Shown: positions 1 to 9,558, counted from the first letter of the stretch. The stretch: DNA of 64,000 nt from Microtetraspora niveoalba (GCF_001570405.1 NZ_BBYM01000036.1:1-64000); one strand, 5' to 3'. The notes: generated from the letters alone by a model not told the origin. Numbers and translations are program-made.

Positions 1-107
1 CAATTGGTACAGCGAGGTAGATCTTTCCGTACGCCGAGGGCGATCTCGGCCGGTCCTACCCGCCCCGGCGGCGTCGTACGCCAGGTGTTCCCCGGGCCGG
101 AACGCGC

Positions 108-136
108 GACGCCCGCCGGTGGGACCGGCGGGCGTC
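108..136 (-). terminator. Hairpin terminator after hemQ
   Basis: A perfect 13-bp inverted repeat (GACGCCCGCCGGT, loop GGG, then its complement) lies 23 bp beyond the hemQ stop. No U-tract follows, as is usual for high-GC actinomycete terminators. The rest of 1-158 shows no gene. Confidence 0.75.
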
Positions 137-158
137 CGGATGGAACGCGGCACAGCGG

Positions 159-869
159 TCAGGGCAGCGCCGCGACCAGCTCGCCGACGGGCTTCCTGCG
201 CCCGGTGAAGAACGGGATCTCCACCCGGGTGTGCCGCCGCGCCTCGGCGCCGCGCAGATGGCGCATGAGGTCGACGATGCGGTGCAGCTCGTCCGCCTCG
301 AAGGCGAGCATCCACTCGAAGTCGTTCAACGCGAAGCAGGCCACGGTGTTCGCCCGCACGTCGGGGAAGTCGCGGGCCATCCTGCCGTGCTCGGCCAGCA
401 TGGTCCGGCGCTCGACGTCATCCAGGAGGTACCACTCCAGGGAGCGCACGAACGGGTAGACCGAGACGAACGCCCGCGGCTCCTCCTCCGCGAGGAAGGC
501 CGGGATGTGCGACTTGTTGAACTCCGCCGGCCGGTGCAGCGCCATCGCCGACCAGACCGGCTCGCTGGCGCGGCCGAGCGCGGTGCGGCGGAAGCGCGAG
601 TACACCTCCTGCAGGTCCTCGGCCGCCGGAGCGTGCCACCAGAACATGAAGTCGGCGTCGGCGCGGAACCCGGAGACGTCGTAGCACCCGCGGGTCACGA
701 CGTCCTTGCCGCCCGCCTGCGCGAGCAGCTCGTCGACCTCGTCGGCGACGCCCTCGCGGGCCTGGGGAAGCTGGTCGCGCAGCCGGAAGACCGACCACAT
801 GGTGTACCGGATCACCTGGTTGAGATCACGCGCCTTGGGACGCGGTGTGCCGTCCGTCATGCGTTCCAT
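159..869 (-). CDS. hemQ: Coproheme decarboxylase HemQ (ChdC)
   Basis: This 236-residue protein belongs to the chlorite-dismutase-like family. In actinobacteria it performs the last step of the coproporphyrin heme pathway, decarboxylating iron-coproporphyrin III to heme b in the cytosol. The sequence shows the expected N-terminal [12 protein letters not shown] segment, the FMFWWHAP strand, the [10 protein letters not shown] motif that carries the family tyrosine, and the [18 protein letters not shown] core. Length is typical. It starts 9 bp after the hemY stop, so the two are one operon. ATG at 860 is an alternative start with a GGAA upstream. Family assignment is firm; enzymatic role follows from family and context. 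Confidence 0.95.
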   Translation of the reverse strand: MERMTDGTPRPKARDLNQVIRYTMWSVFRLRDQLPQAREGVADEVDELLAQAGGKDVVTRGCYDVSGFRADADFMFWWHAPAAEDLQEVYSRFRRTALGRASEPVWSAMALHRPAEFNKSHIPAFLAEEEPRAFVSVYPFVRSLEWYLLDDVERRTMLAEHGRMARDFPDVRANTVACFALNDFEWMLAFEADELHRIVDLMRHLRGAEARRHTRVEIPFFTGRRKPVGELVAALP

Positions 870-878
870 TCTGCCGTC

Positions 879-2333
879 TCACCCCTCCGGGTCTTCGGCC
901 GCCCCGGCGGCGTACCGGGCGTCGCCCGCGGCGAGATGGGCCAGGATCTCGGCCGCGGCCGTACGCGCGCCGGCGGCGCACGCCGGCACCCCGACGCCGT
1001 CGTAGGCCGCGCCGCAGAGCGCGAGGCCGGGCTGGATGGCCGTCGCCGCGCGGATGCGGGCGACCCGGTCGAGATGGCCCACGTTGTACTGCGGGAGGGA
1101 GCCGCCCCAGCGGGTGACCCGGGTGTCCAGCGGGAACGCCGTGACCCCGGTGACCTCGGCCATCTCCGTCACCGCCGCGGCGACCAGGTCGGAGTCGTCC
1201 CGCTGCAGGACGTGCTCCTCCCCCAGCCGCCCGATGGAGCAGCGGACCACCACCACGCCGGGGTCGGCCTCGGCCAGGTGCGGCCACTTGATCGTGCTGA
1301 AGGTCGCGGCCTTGACCGGCCTGCCCTCGACGGGCGGCACAAGGTAGCCGCTGCCCGACGGCGCCGCGGGGAAGGCGTCCCGCGCGTACGCCAGGGTGAC
1401 GATGGCCATACTCGCGTACTCGATGCCGGCCAGTTCGGCGGCCGCGCCCGGCACCTCGCGCCGCAGCAGCCGGGACGCGGCGGTCGCGGGCACGGCGAGC
1501 ACGACGGCGTCGGCCTCGACGATCTCCTCGTCCCTGGTCGGGCCGGTGACGAGCCGCCAGCCGCCCGGGACGCGGATCAGCTCGCGCACCGTCACGCCCG
1601 TCCTGATGTCGGCCCCGGACGCCTTGGCGACCGCCTCCGGAAGGCTGCCCATGCCGCTCTTGAGCGTGGCGAAGACCGGCCCCGCGTCCTTGGGAGCCGC
1701 CGCGACGATGTCGGCGACGGCCTTCGTCAGGGAACGTTCCGTACGCGCGACGGCCGCGATCTGCGGCATGGTCGCCCGGAGGGACAACATCTCCGAACGG
1801 CCTGCGTAGACGCCGCCGAGCAGCGGCTCGACCAGCCGGTCGACGACCTCGCCGCCCATGCGGGCCCGGATGTAGGCCGCCACCGAGACATCCGTGGTGG
1901 CCGGGCTCGCGGGGAGGACCCGGTCGAGCGCGGCGCGGGCCAGCCCCGCGGGCGAGAGGACGCGCGAGGCGGCGAGCGCGGCCAGGTCGGACGGCACGCC
2001 CATCACCTGGCCCGCGGGCAGCGGGCGGAGCGCGCCCCGCGACAGGATCGACGCGTGCGTCGTGCCCGGATGCACGAGCATGTCCTCGAGGCCGGCCAGC
2101 CGGGCCAGCTCCCTGCCCTCGGGCCGGCGGGCCAGCATCGCCTCGGCCCCGGCGTCGACCTCCAGGCCGGCCACCTCCGAGGCGTACAGCTTGCCGCCGA
2201 TCCGCGGCGCCCCTTCCAGAACGGTGATCCGGATCTCGCGTGCGGCGCCGCGCCGGAGGTGGAGGGCGGCGGCGAGGCCGGCGATGCCACCGCCGACGAC
2301 CACGACATGGCGCGGAGCTGGGGTTCCTTCCAT
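879..2333 (-). CDS. hemY: Coproporphyrinogen III oxidase HemY (CgoX)
   Basis: A 484-residue FAD-dependent oxidase of the HemY/CgoX type, which aromatises coproporphyrinogen III to coproporphyrin III before iron insertion and HemQ. The N-terminus carries the dinucleotide-binding GGGIAGLAAALHLRR motif. The FAD-contacting AVVLAVPA segment is central, and the C-terminal GAAYDGVGVPACAAGARTAA closes the FAD site. I chose ATG 2333; a TTG three codons upstream (2342) is also open. It heads the hemY-hemQ unit and is divergent from the DUF4349 lipoprotein, while hemE sits separately about 1.2 kb away. The older name 'protoporphyrinogen oxidase' is likely to be found in databases. Confidence 0.95.
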   Translation of the reverse strand: MEGTPAPRHVVVVGGGIAGLAAALHLRRGAAREIRITVLEGAPRIGGKLYASEVAGLEVDAGAEAMLARRPEGRELARLAGLEDMLVHPGTTHASILSRGALRPLPAGQVMGVPSDLAALAASRVLSPAGLARAALDRVLPASPATTDVSVAAYIRARMGGEVVDRLVEPLLGGVYAGRSEMLSLRATMPQIAAVARTERSLTKAVADIVAAAPKDAGPVFATLKSGMGSLPEAVAKASGADIRTGVTVRELIRVPGGWRLVTGPTRDEEIVEADAVVLAVPATAASRLLRREVPGAAAELAGIEYASMAIVTLAYARDAFPAAPSGSGYLVPPVEGRPVKAATFSTIKWPHLAEADPGVVVVRCSIGRLGEEHVLQRDDSDLVAAAVTEMAEVTGVTAFPLDTRVTRWGGSLPQYNVGHLDRVARIRAATAIQPGLALCGAAYDGVGVPACAAGARTAAAEILAHLAAGDARYAAGAAEDPEG

Positions 2334-2551
2334 AGCCGTCAAAGCTACCGCTCAGGGGGCGCGGCTCCGGAACCGGCGTGACCGCGCGTCGCGGGCCGGA
2401 ACGGGTGCCGGCGCGACCGCGGAACGTCCGCGATCACCGCGCCGCCGCCCCGGCGCCCCCGCTGCGCCCCGTGACCGTGCGGTGCGGAACCCGTGACAGG
2501 ACCGTGACGCCGGTCGCCGAACCCGCCCTGTCACCGCCCCGTCTTCCGGAT

Positions 2552-3568
2552 ATGACCAGATTCCGGTACGGAACGGCCGTCGTCGTCGCGGCGGCCTTCC
2601 TGATCGCCGGCTGCGGAGCGAGCGATGGCGGCTCCTCCTCGGCCGTGGCCCGTGACGAGGCCGCCTCCGCCCCCGAGTTCGCCCGCCCGGCCACCGCCGC
2701 CACCGCCGCCGCCGGCGGCGGGGCCGGCGCCGACTCCATCGGCGAGGCGGACCGCGCCCCCCAGAAGGCGAAGATCGTGTCCGACGACCGGGCGGTGATC
2801 TACACGGCCGAGCTGACCGTCCGCGTCAAGGACGTCGCCGCGGCGTCCGACCAGGCCAAGCAGATCGTGACCGGCGCGGGTGGCTACGTGTCCGAGGAGC
2901 GGAGCGACTCCTACTCCCGGCGGGACCAGGCGGTCGTCACCTTCAAGATCCCCCCGGCCCGGTACCCCGACGTGCTCACCCGGCTCGGCCGCGACCTCGG
3001 CAAGCGCGAGTCGCTGCACCAGGGCGCGCAGGACGTCACCGAGGAGGTCGCCGACGTCGCCAGCCGGGTGAAGTCGGCGGAGTCCGCGCTCAACCAGTTC
3101 CGTACGCTGCTGCGCAAGGCGGAGAAGATCGGCGAGATCCTGGAGATCGAGCGGGAGATCTCCAACCGCGAGGCCGAGCTGGAGGCGCTCCAGGCGCGGC
3201 AGAAGGCGCTCGCCGCCCAGACCGGCATGGCGACGGTCACCCTCAGCCTGGCCGGGCCCGCCGCCGTGATCGCCAAGCCGGAGCCGAAGGAGACCGGGTT
3301 CCTCGCCGGCCTCCACGCCGGCTGGAAGGCGCTGGTGGGGTCGGTCGAGATCGGCCTCGTCGTGCTGGGCGCGCTGCTGCCCTGGCTCGTCCTGGGCGCC
3401 GTCATCGGCCTGCCCTTCATCGCGATCGTCCGCCGCCGCGCCCGCCGTACGGCGTCGCGGGAGCGGCCGCTCCCGGAGCCGGAGCGGGCCCCCGCTGAGC
3501 GGGAGCGGGACGAGCCCCGGGGCGGGACCCGGGACGAGCCCCAGGACGAGGCCGGGCCCTCCGCCTAG
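2552..3568 (+). CDS. DUF4349 lipoprotein with C-terminal membrane anchor
   Basis: A 338-residue exported protein of the DUF4349 family; the biochemical role is unknown. The N-terminal signal ends in a lipobox (LIAGC), so the mature protein should be lipid-anchored. A low-complexity Ala/Gly linker follows, then the DUF4349 domain with [14 protein letters not shown] near its start and a heptad-rich helical stretch (about residues 180-230, rich in Glu/Arg/Leu) that looks like a coiled coil. One or two hydrophobic segments follow, then a charged RE/EP-rich tail. The frame is open farther upstream, but ATG 2552 is the first start that gives a signal peptide. It interrupts the hem cluster and converges on hemE. 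Confidence 0.88.
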   Translation: MTRFRYGTAVVVAAAFLIAGCGASDGGSSSAVARDEAASAPEFARPATAATAAAGGGAGADSIGEADRAPQKAKIVSDDRAVIYTAELTVRVKDVAAASDQAKQIVTGAGGYVSEERSDSYSRRDQAVVTFKIPPARYPDVLTRLGRDLGKRESLHQGAQDVTEEVADVASRVKSAESALNQFRTLLRKAEKIGEILEIEREISNREAELEALQARQKALAAQTGMATVTLSLAGPAAVIAKPEPKETGFLAGLHAGWKALVGSVEIGLVVLGALLPWLVLGAVIGLPFIAIVRRRARRTASRERPLPEPERAPAERERDEPRGGTRDEPQDEAGPSA

Positions 3569-3578
3569 CGGGCGGAGG
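3558..3578. terminator. Bidirectional hairpin spanning both stop codons
   Basis: CCTCCGCC and GGCGGAGG form an 8-bp stem around a 5-base loop. The DUF4349 stop (TAG, 3566-3568) and the hemE stop (complement of CTA, 3565-3567) share the four bases CTAG here, so both stops fall in the loop or at the stem edge. It is the only plausible terminator for these convergent genes. Confidence 0.55.
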
Positions 3579-4602
3579 CCTCGTGGACGAAGTCGGCAAG
3601 CCTCGCGAGCTGGTCGGGGTCCGTGGACGGCAGGACGCCGTGGCCGAGGTTGAAGACGTGCCCCTCGGCCACCCGTCCGCGCTCCAGGACGTCGCGGGCG
3701 CGGGTCTCGACGACCTCCCAGGGGGCGAGCAGGACGGCGGGGTCGAGGTTGCCCTGGAGCGCCTTGCCCGCGCCGACGCGCAGCGCGGCGTCGTCGAGCG
3801 GCACCCGCCAGTCGACGCCGACGACGTCGGCCCCCGCCTCCCCCATCAGGCCGAGCAGCTCGCCCGTGCCGACGCCGAAGTGGATGCGCGGCACGCCGAG
3901 GTCGGCCAGGCCCGCGAAGATCCTGCCGGTGTGCGGCAGCACGTACGACCGGTAGTCGGCCGGGGCGACCGCGCCGACCCACGAGTCGAAGAGCTGGATC
4001 GCGGAGGCTCCCGCGGCCACCTGGAGGCGCAGGAAGGCCAGCGTGATCGTGGTGAGCCGGTCCATCAGCTCGTGCCACAGATCGGGCTCGCCGTACATCA
4101 TCGCCTTGGTGCGGTCGTGGTTCTTCGACGGCCCGCCCTCGATGAGGTACGACGCGAGCGTGAACGGGCCGCCCGCGAACCCGATGAGCGGAACGCGGTC
4201 GAGCTCCTTCACCAGCGCCTCGATGGACTCGGTGACGTACGGCACGTCGCCCGGTTCGAGCGGCCGCAGGGCGGCGACGCCCGCGGCGTCCCGGACGGGG
4301 CTGCCCACCACGGGCCCGACCCCGGGCACGATGTCGAGATCGACGCCGATGGCCTTGAGCGGGACGACGATGTCGCTGAAGAAGATCGCGGCGTCCGTGG
4401 AGTACCGCCGGACCGGCTGCATCGTGATCTCGACGACGAGGTCCGGCGTCGCGCAGGCGGCGAGCATCGAGGTGCCCTCGCGCACCCGGCGGTACTCCGG
4501 AAGCGACCGCCCGGCCTGGCGCATGAACCAGACGGGCGTGTGCGGGACGGGCTCGCGGCGGCAGGCGCGGAGGAAGGCTGAGTCGGCAAGATGGGCAGTC
4601 AC
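3565..4602 (-). CDS. hemE: Uroporphyrinogen III decarboxylase HemE
   Basis: A 345-residue decarboxylase that converts uroporphyrinogen III to coproporphyrinogen III, the substrate of HemY nearby. The sequence has the diagnostic [13 protein letters not shown] motif near residue 25, the [16 protein letters not shown] segment, QLFDSWVGA, and the C-terminal FNLGHGVLP motif. The open frame runs much farther upstream, but GTG 4602 starts directly before the conserved N-terminus and gives the normal family length. The gene is cut off from hemY-hemQ by the convergent DUF4349 gene, with which it overlaps by 4 bp. Cytosolic, no cofactor expected. Confidence 0.96.
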   Translation of the reverse strand: MTAHLADSAFLRACRREPVPHTPVWFMRQAGRSLPEYRRVREGTSMLAACATPDLVVEITMQPVRRYSTDAAIFFSDIVVPLKAIGVDLDIVPGVGPVVGSPVRDAAGVAALRPLEPGDVPYVTESIEALVKELDRVPLIGFAGGPFTLASYLIEGGPSKNHDRTKAMMYGEPDLWHELMDRLTTITLAFLRLQVAAGASAIQLFDSWVGAVAPADYRSYVLPHTGRIFAGLADLGVPRIHFGVGTGELLGLMGEAGADVVGVDWRVPLDDAALRVGAGKALQGNLDPAVLLAPWEVVETRARDVLERGRVAEGHVFNLGHGVLPSTDPDQLARLADFVHEASAR

Positions 4603-4830
4603 GGTCCCAGCGTCCCATGTCACGGCGCCGGTCCACGCACCGGTCGGGCGTGCCGGAGGTACACTCCGCGCCAAGCATCGGTAAGGTGAAACTCTCCGCT
4701 TCACGAGGTTCGCCTCACCGCTCGGCAAAGTGTTCGCAATCGGGGTTCCAGCATCGATTCCAATGCCACTTTCGAGACACGCCGAGCGCGTTGCGGGGAA
4801 ATGTCGGCGGGACATGTCAACGTCGGAGCA

Positions 4831-4848
4831 GTCCCGATCACTCGGGAC
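4831..4848. promoter_or_regulatory. Inverted repeat GTCCCGA-N4-TCGGGAC
   Basis: A perfect 7-bp inverted repeat lies in the 279-bp region between hemE and the zinc-ribbon gene, 34 bp before the latter's chosen ATG. It may be an operator or a 5'-UTR hairpin. Nothing else in 4603-4881 was recognised beyond space for divergent promoters. Confidence 0.35.
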
Positions 4849-4881
4849 ACGACCGTGGATCCGACGAGAGGCCCCGGAGCG

Positions 4882-5049
4882 ATGACGTCGATGTGGAGTT
4901 CCCCCGAACACCGCACTGAGCACTGTGCCGGTTGCGGCGCCGAGCGCGCGTTCGAACGGCCGCCCTGCCCCGACGCTCACGACGACCGTCCCGAACGGGT
5001 GTGCACGACCTGCGGATTCGCCCTGTTGCTTGCGACGGCCTCGGTTTGA
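4882..5049 (+). CDS. Small zinc-ribbon protein
   Basis: A predicted 55-residue protein with two CxxC knuckles (HCAGCG and VCTTCG) separated by about 25 residues that include a CPDAHDD segment. This pattern suggests a single structural zinc ribbon. I prefer ATG 4882, which keeps the compact domain; an upstream ATG at 4801 in the same frame would add 27 unconvincing residues. It ends 69 bp before the DUF3000 gene and points the same way. I recall similar short ORFs near hemE in actinomycetes, but the function is unknown to me. Confidence 0.6.
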   Translation: MTSMWSSPEHRTEHCAGCGAERAFERPPCPDAHDDRPERVCTTCGFALLLATASV

Positions 5050-5118
5050 TCGGTACGTATGCCCCCCACAGCCATCCCCCTGCTTCGCGCACTCCCGAAT
5101 CCGGCCTACGCTTCGGCT

Positions 5119-5715
5119 ATGACCCTCGGTGACGCACCCGTGCCTCCGGCCGCCTTCCGGCGGGCGCTGGAGACGTTGCGGCCCGCCAAGGTCAGGCCGG
5201 AGATCGAGCTGGAGGACATCCCCGCGCCGCAGCGCCTCGCGCCCTACTCCGGTGCCGTCGGGGCCTCCGTCTACCGGGACGACGACGAGCTCGCCGTCGG
5301 CCGGCTGATCATGCTGTTCGATCCGGACGGCCAGCGCGGCTGGGAGGGGCGCTTCCGCCTGGTCGCGTACGTCCGGGCCGACATGGAGCCGGAGATCACG
5401 ACCGACCCGCTGCTCGGCCCCGTGGCCTGGAGCTGGCTCACCGAGTCGCTCGACGCGCACGGCGCGGCCTACGCCGCGGCCGGCGGCACGGTGACCCGGG
5501 CGGTCTCGGAGGGCTTCGGGAACAAGTCCGGCGATCCGGTCACCACCGAGCTGGAGTTGCGGGCCTCCTGGTCCCCCCTGGAGGAGGACCTGTCCGCGCA
5601 TGCCGCCGCCTGGTGCGACCTGATGTGCCTCGCGGCCGGCATCCCACCCCTTCCACCCGATGTCGCGGCGCTGCGGCTCCGCCCGGCGCGCCGTGACGAT
5701 CCGAAAGCCCCGTAA
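5119..5715 (+). CDS. DUF3000 family protein
   Basis: A 198-residue cytosolic protein matching the actinobacterial DUF3000 family: an N-terminal [33 protein letters not shown]-like opening (seen here from about residue 10), a central [17 protein letters not shown] segment and a [13 protein letters not shown] segment. No catalytic motif or membrane segment is visible. ATG 5119 is chosen because the family's conserved part begins just after it. It stands 3 bp before the RNase D gene, so the two are probably co-transcribed. This pair, next to hemE, is a conserved arrangement in actinobacteria. Function is unknown. Confidence 0.88.
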   Translation: MTLGDAPVPPAAFRRALETLRPAKVRPEIELEDIPAPQRLAPYSGAVGASVYRDDDELAVGRLIMLFDPDGQRGWEGRFRLVAYVRADMEPEITTDPLLGPVAWSWLTESLDAHGAAYAAAGGTVTRAVSEGFGNKSGDPVTTELELRASWSPLEEDLSAHAAAWCDLMCLAAGIPPLPPDVAALRLRPARRDDPKAP

Positions 5716-5718
5716 CTC

Positions 5719-6942
5719 GTGATCGAACCTGAAGTTCAGCTCTTGTTGGAGCCGCGTGAAGGAATCCCGCCCGTCATCGAGGACGCCTCCGCACTGGCGG
5801 CGGTCGTACGCGCCTTCGCCGCCGGCAGCGGCCCGGTCGCGGTGGACGCCGAGCGCGCCTCCGGCTACCGCTACAGCGGCCGCGCCTACCTCGTGCAACT
5901 ACGCCGTGCCGGGTCGGGCACGGCGCTGATCGACCCGGTGGCCTGTCCCGACCTGACCGCCCTGGACGAGGCCCTCGCCGAGGGCGAGATCGTCCTGCAC
6001 GCCGCCACCCAGGACCTGCCGTGCCTGACGGAGCTGGGTTTCCGGCCGCGCAAGCTCTTCGACACCGAGCTGGCGGGCCGGCTGCTCGGCTACGAGCGGG
6101 TGGGCCTCGGCACGATGGTCGAGGTCGTGCTGGGGCTGCGGCTGGAGAAGGGCCACTCGGCGGCCGACTGGTCGAACCGCCCCCTCCCGGAGGACTGGCT
6201 CCGCTACGCCGCGCTGGACGTCGAGGTGCTGATCGAGCTCAGGGACGCGCTGTTCACCGAGCTCGCCTCCAGCGGAAAGCTGGAGTGGGCGCTGGAGGAG
6301 TTCTCCTCGATCCTCGCCGCGCCGACCGCCCCTCCGCGCAACGACCCCTGGCGGCGCACCTCGGGCATCCATCGAGTGCGGTCGTTGCGCGGCCTCGCCG
6401 TGGTCCGCGAGCTGTGGACGCTGCGCGACGAGATCGCCCGCGAGATCGACCTCGCGCCCGGCCGGGTGCTCCCGGACTCCGCGATCGTGCAGGCCGCGCT
6501 GGATCTGCCGCGCACCACGAAGGCGCTCACCGAGATCGCCCCGTTCACCGGCAGGAGCGCGCGCCGTCACCTGCGCGGCTGGCTCGCCTCGGTCACCCGG
6601 GGCAGGACGATGCCGGACGCCGAGCTGCCCCAGCCGATGGGGCCGGGCGACGGCCCGCCTCCGGCCAACCGGTGGGCGGACCGCGACCCGGCGGCGGCGC
6701 GGCGGCTGGCCGCCGCGCGGGCGGTGGTCGCGGCGCTCGCCGACGAGCACCGGATGCCGACGGAGAACCTGCTGCAGCCGGACGCGGTGCGGCGGCTCAC
6801 CTGGGAGCCGCCCGCCGACCTGTCGGAGGAGTCGATCGCGGCGCGGCTCGGCGAGCTGGGCGCCCGGCGGTGGCAGATCGGCCTGACGGCCGTCCCGATG
6901 GCGAAGGCGCTCCAGCGGCTGGACGCCAGGAGCACCGCCTGA
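5719..6942 (+). CDS. rnd: Ribonuclease D-type 3'-5' exonuclease with HRDC domain
   Basis: A 407-residue RNase D-like exoribonuclease. The DEDD catalytic set is visible: VDAERA (Asp and Glu), [11 protein letters not shown] (second Asp), and the Y..D of [11 protein letters not shown]. An HRDC nucleic-acid-binding domain follows from about residue 215 ([25 protein letters not shown]). In bacteria this enzyme trims stable RNA 3' ends. The GTG start is only 3 bp after DUF3000, which suggests one transcription unit. It converges on the DUF5808 gene, with a strong hairpin between them. Confidence 0.92.
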   Translation: MIEPEVQLLLEPREGIPPVIEDASALAAVVRAFAAGSGPVAVDAERASGYRYSGRAYLVQLRRAGSGTALIDPVACPDLTALDEALAEGEIVLHAATQDLPCLTELGFRPRKLFDTELAGRLLGYERVGLGTMVEVVLGLRLEKGHSAADWSNRPLPEDWLRYAALDVEVLIELRDALFTELASSGKLEWALEEFSSILAAPTAPPRNDPWRRTSGIHRVRSLRGLAVVRELWTLRDEIAREIDLAPGRVLPDSAIVQAALDLPRTTKALTEIAPFTGRSARRHLRGWLASVTRGRTMPDAELPQPMGPGDGPPPANRWADRDPAAARRLAAARAVVAALADEHRMPTENLLQPDAVRRLTWEPPADLSEESIAARLGELGARRWQIGLTAVPMAKALQRLDARSTA

Positions 6943-6966
6943 CCCTCGTCCGCCTTCCGTGCGGGA

Positions 6967-7009
6967 GACGCCGGGCGGCGGCCGCCGATGGTGGCCGGCG
7001 CCCGGCGTC
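6967..7009. terminator. Bidirectional terminator rnd / DUF5808
   Basis: GACGCCGGGCG (6967-6977) and CGCCCGGCGTC (6999-7009) are exact 11-bp complements. The 21-base interior can form a further GGCC/GGCC helix. The hairpin sits between convergent stops at 6942 and 7015. Confidence 0.75.
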
Positions 7010-7014
7010 CCGCC

Positions 7015-8145
7015 TCAGAAGGCGCTCCGCCGTGCGGGGAGGTCGATGACGCCGAAGGCGGCGAGCAGGCCGGCCACGACCAGGACGGCGATGAGGACCC
7101 ACGCGACGGGATGCCCGAGGTTGAGCGTCCAGGACGCCCCGATCCGGGCGTGGAGCAGGATCGCGGGGTCGCGGCGGTTCACGTAGACGGTTCCGGCGAG
7201 GAACCAGTGCCGGTCGTCGTCGCGCTGCGTGACGCCGGAGTCCTCGTCCTCCTCTCCCGGGAGGGCGGGCAGGCGGTGCCCCGCGTGGCCCACCCGGCTC
7301 TCCCACACCAGCCAGGCGACGGCCAGGGCGACGAGCGGCAGGTACGTGACGGCGGTCCAGAACGCCGAGGGGGCGACGAGCGTCCAGAGCTGGAGCGCCG
7401 AGACGAACAGGCCAAGGTTGAGGCAGGCCGCGCCGAGCACCGACATCCGGGCGACGCCGCGCAGGTAGACGCGGTACCTGCGGGCCGATCCCACGGGACG
7501 CGCGGCGTCGAGGTCGGGGCGGGCGCGCAGCAGGAGCAGCGTCATGGCCGGGATCAGCAGGGTGATCGCGAGCTGGTACAGCACGGGCGTGAACGCGGCC
7601 GCCGCGGTGGCGGGTTCCCGCCGGGCGGCGTCGACGCCGAAGCCGGGGAAGCCCGGCAGCGTGGCGGGCAGGTCGCCGTAGCGCCACCAGCCGACGGCCG
7701 CGGTGAGGAGCAGGACCGCCGCGGCCGGCAGCGTCCAGGACCAGGGCAGCCGGACCGGGTCGGTCCGGAAGGTGGTGTCCACGGTGACGCCCTGGCGCCG
7801 CTCGTCGCTCCACCCGCCGGCCAGCTTGGCCGCGCGCAGCCGGCGGGCGGCCCGCCAGTACAGCAGCAGGTCCGCCACGACGAGGGCCGTGACCGTCGCG
7901 CCGACGACGGTCGCGTCCCCTCCAGCCGCGAGGAGCGGCGCGGAGACGAGCGCGGCGCAGACGCCGGCGGCGAGTGCCAGCCTCGCGTAGGCGCGCCGCT
8001 GGGCGATCACGGCCGGGTCGGCGGACCTGGCGTGTGACAGGCGCACGCCGAACGGCGTCGTGGGCCCGGCCATCGCGGGCAGGGCCAGCATCAGGCAGGT
8101 GGCCAGCACGACCGCGGCCAGGTCCGCGGCGATCAGCGGTGTCAT
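7015..8145 (-). CDS. DUF5808-containing multi-spanning membrane protein
   Basis: A 376-residue integral membrane protein with about seven to eight hydrophobic segments. A soluble C-terminal stretch (DRHWFLAGTVYVNRRDPAIL) matches the DUF5808 pattern; the central GFPGFG region is reminiscent of DUF1648 proteins that often accompany GntR regulators. The start ATG at 8145 overlaps the GntR stop by 4 bp, so the two are translationally coupled. Function is unknown. By context it may work with, or be sensed through, the divergently transcribed ABC exporter. Confidence 0.82.
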   Translation of the reverse strand: MTPLIAADLAAVVLATCLMLALPAMAGPTTPFGVRLSHARSADPAVIAQRRAYARLALAAGVCAALVSAPLLAAGGDATVVGATVTALVVADLLLYWRAARRLRAAKLAGGWSDERRQGVTVDTTFRTDPVRLPWSWTLPAAAVLLLTAAVGWWRYGDLPATLPGFPGFGVDAARREPATAAAAFTPVLYQLAITLLIPAMTLLLLRARPDLDAARPVGSARRYRVYLRGVARMSVLGAACLNLGLFVSALQLWTLVAPSAFWTAVTYLPLVALAVAWLVWESRVGHAGHRLPALPGEEDEDSGVTQRDDDRHWFLAGTVYVNRRDPAILLHARIGASWTLNLGHPVAWVLIAVLVVAGLLAAFGVIDLPARRSAF

Positions 8146-8555
8146 CGCGTCGTCCTTTCTTCGGCGCGGAACCCCGACAACATCGCGGCGCACCGCCGTA
8201 CGACGTCGTCGCCGCCGAGGCCGTGGACGGTGGCCTCCGCGAGCAGCACGCGCATCCTGTCCTCCCAGTCGTCGGTGAAGCCGGGCTCGGGCGGCCCGGA
8301 GCGCGGATCGCGCCGGATCACCGCGCCGCTCTTGCGGTTGACGCGGATGACCCCCTCCTGGCGGAGCAGGTCGTACGCCTTGTTCACGGTGTGGAAGTTG
8401 ATCCCGAAGTCGGCGGCGAGCTGACGCGTGGACGGCAGCGGGTCGCCCTCCTCCGCCTCTCCGCGGGCGATCGCCTCCACGATCCGGTCCCTGATCTGCT
8501 GGTAGATCGGGACCTCGCTGTCGAGATCGAGCGTCAGGTTCACACCTAGGAGCAT
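8142..8555 (-). CDS. GntR-family regulator, YtrA subfamily
   Basis: A 137-residue repressor-like protein. The N-terminal winged helix shows the GntR signature (VPIYQQIRDRIVEAIARGEAEEGDPLPSTRQLAADFGINFHTV, shown in part: LPSTRQLAADFGINFHTVNK). The short C-terminal domain of about 50 residues is typical of the YtrA type, which usually controls a neighbouring ABC exporter. Exactly such an exporter starts 56 bp away on the other strand. GTG 8543 is an alternative start. Ligand unknown. Confidence 0.88.
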   Translation of the reverse strand: MLLGVNLTLDLDSEVPIYQQIRDRIVEAIARGEAEEGDPLPSTRQLAADFGINFHTVNKAYDLLRQEGVIRVNRKSGAVIRRDPRSGPPEPGFTDDWEDRMRVLLAEATVHGLGGDDVVRRCAAMLSGFRAEERTTR

Positions 8556-8610
8556 AGCTGATATACAACTTATAGAACAGATACACCTGATGTGTCAGAA
8601 GGAGGGCGGA
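8556..8610. promoter_or_regulatory. Divergent promoter with candidate GntR operators
   Basis: This AT-rich gap (unusual here) contains GATATACAACTTATAG and, at 8583-8595, the inverted repeat ACAC-CTGAT-GTGT. A clear GGAGG Shine-Dalgarno at 8601-8605 serves the ABC ATPase. The YtrA-type regulator next door is the natural candidate to bind; that is inference. Confidence 0.5.
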
Positions 8611-9558
8611 ATGATCCGGATGAAGACCCGCGGCGGCGTGCCGGCGGCGCGGTCATGGGACATCGAGGTGCGCGGCCTGACCAAGACCTTCGGCACCGTG
8701 GAGGCGGTCGCCGACCTCGGCTTCACCGTCGCCCCGGGCACGGTGACCGCGTTCCTCGGCCCGAACGGCTCGGGCAAGACGACCACCATGCGCATGCTGC
8801 TCGGCCTGGTCACGCCGACCTCGGGCCACGCCACGATCGGCGGGCTGCGCTACGCGGAGCTGCCCCGCCCGGCCGCGACGGTCGGGGCCGTGCTGGACAC
8901 GTCGGGGTTCCACCCCGACCACACCGCCCGCGACCACCTCGGCGTGTACGCCCGCCTGGGCGGCTTCGCCCCGTCGCGGGTGCGCGAGGTCATGGACCTG
9001 GTCGGGGTGACGCCGTTCGCCGGACGCAGGACCCGCGCCCTGTCCACCGGCATGCGGCGGCGGCTGCACCTGGCGACGGCGCTGCTCGGCGACCCCCGCG
9101 TGCTGCTGCTGGACGAGCCCGGCAACGGCCTGGACCCCGAGGGCATCGCGTGGCTGCGCCGCTTCCTGCGCGAGCTCGCCGCCGAGGGCCGCACGATCCT
9201 GGTCTCCAGCCACGTCCTCAGCGAGGTGGAGCAGATGGCCGAGCACGCCGTCATGATCCGCGGCGGGCGGCTGGTCGCGGCCGGCGCGGTCACCGACCTG
9301 TACGGCGAGGCCGCCGTGCGGGTCCGCTCCCCGCAGGCCGGGCCGCTGACCGCCGCCCTGCTGGCCGCCCACCCCGGCGCGGTCCGCGTGGAGACGGTGG
9401 AGCCGGACACGCTGCGCGTCCACGGCCTGAGCACGGCCGCGATCGCCGCCGAGGCGACGGCGCGCGGCGTTCCGCTGCACGAGATCACCCCCGAGCGGCC
9501 CACGCTCGAACACGCCTTCCTCCAGCTCACCGGAAACAACCAGGGAGACACCCGATGA
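8611..9558 (+). CDS. ABC exporter ATP-binding protein
   Basis: A 315-residue ABC ATPase of the drug/bacitracin-exporter (CcmA-like) type. Walker A is GPNGSGKTT, the signature LSTGMRRRL, and Walker B VLLLDEPGNGLD, followed by the switch His in SSHVLSEVEQ. A C-terminal regulatory extension of about 100 residues follows. ATG 8611 has GGAGG five bases upstream and is preferred over ATG 8590. The stop overlaps the permease start by 4 bp. It likely powers export of a peptide or antibiotic; substrate unknown. Confidence 0.92.
   Translation: MIRMKTRGGVPAARSWDIEVRGLTKTFGTVEAVADLGFTVAPGTVTAFLGPNGSGKTTTMRMLLGLVTPTSGHATIGGLRYAELPRPAATVGAVLDTSGFHPDHTARDHLGVYARLGGFAPSRVREVMDLVGVTPFAGRRTRALSTGMRRRLHLATALLGDPRVLLLDEPGNGLDPEGIAWLRRFLRELAAEGRTILVSSHVLSEVEQMAEHAVMIRGGRLVAAGAVTDLYGEAAVRVRSPQAGPLTAALLAAHPGAVRVETVEPDTLRVHGLSTAAIAAEATARGVPLHEITPERPTLEHAFLQLTGNNQGDTR

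Noticed and set aside
231-2381. Very long open frame on the plus strand across hemQ and hemY
   Set aside because: Arg/His/Asp-rich composition and overlap with two clear heme genes; an antisense shadow produced by high GC in third positions.
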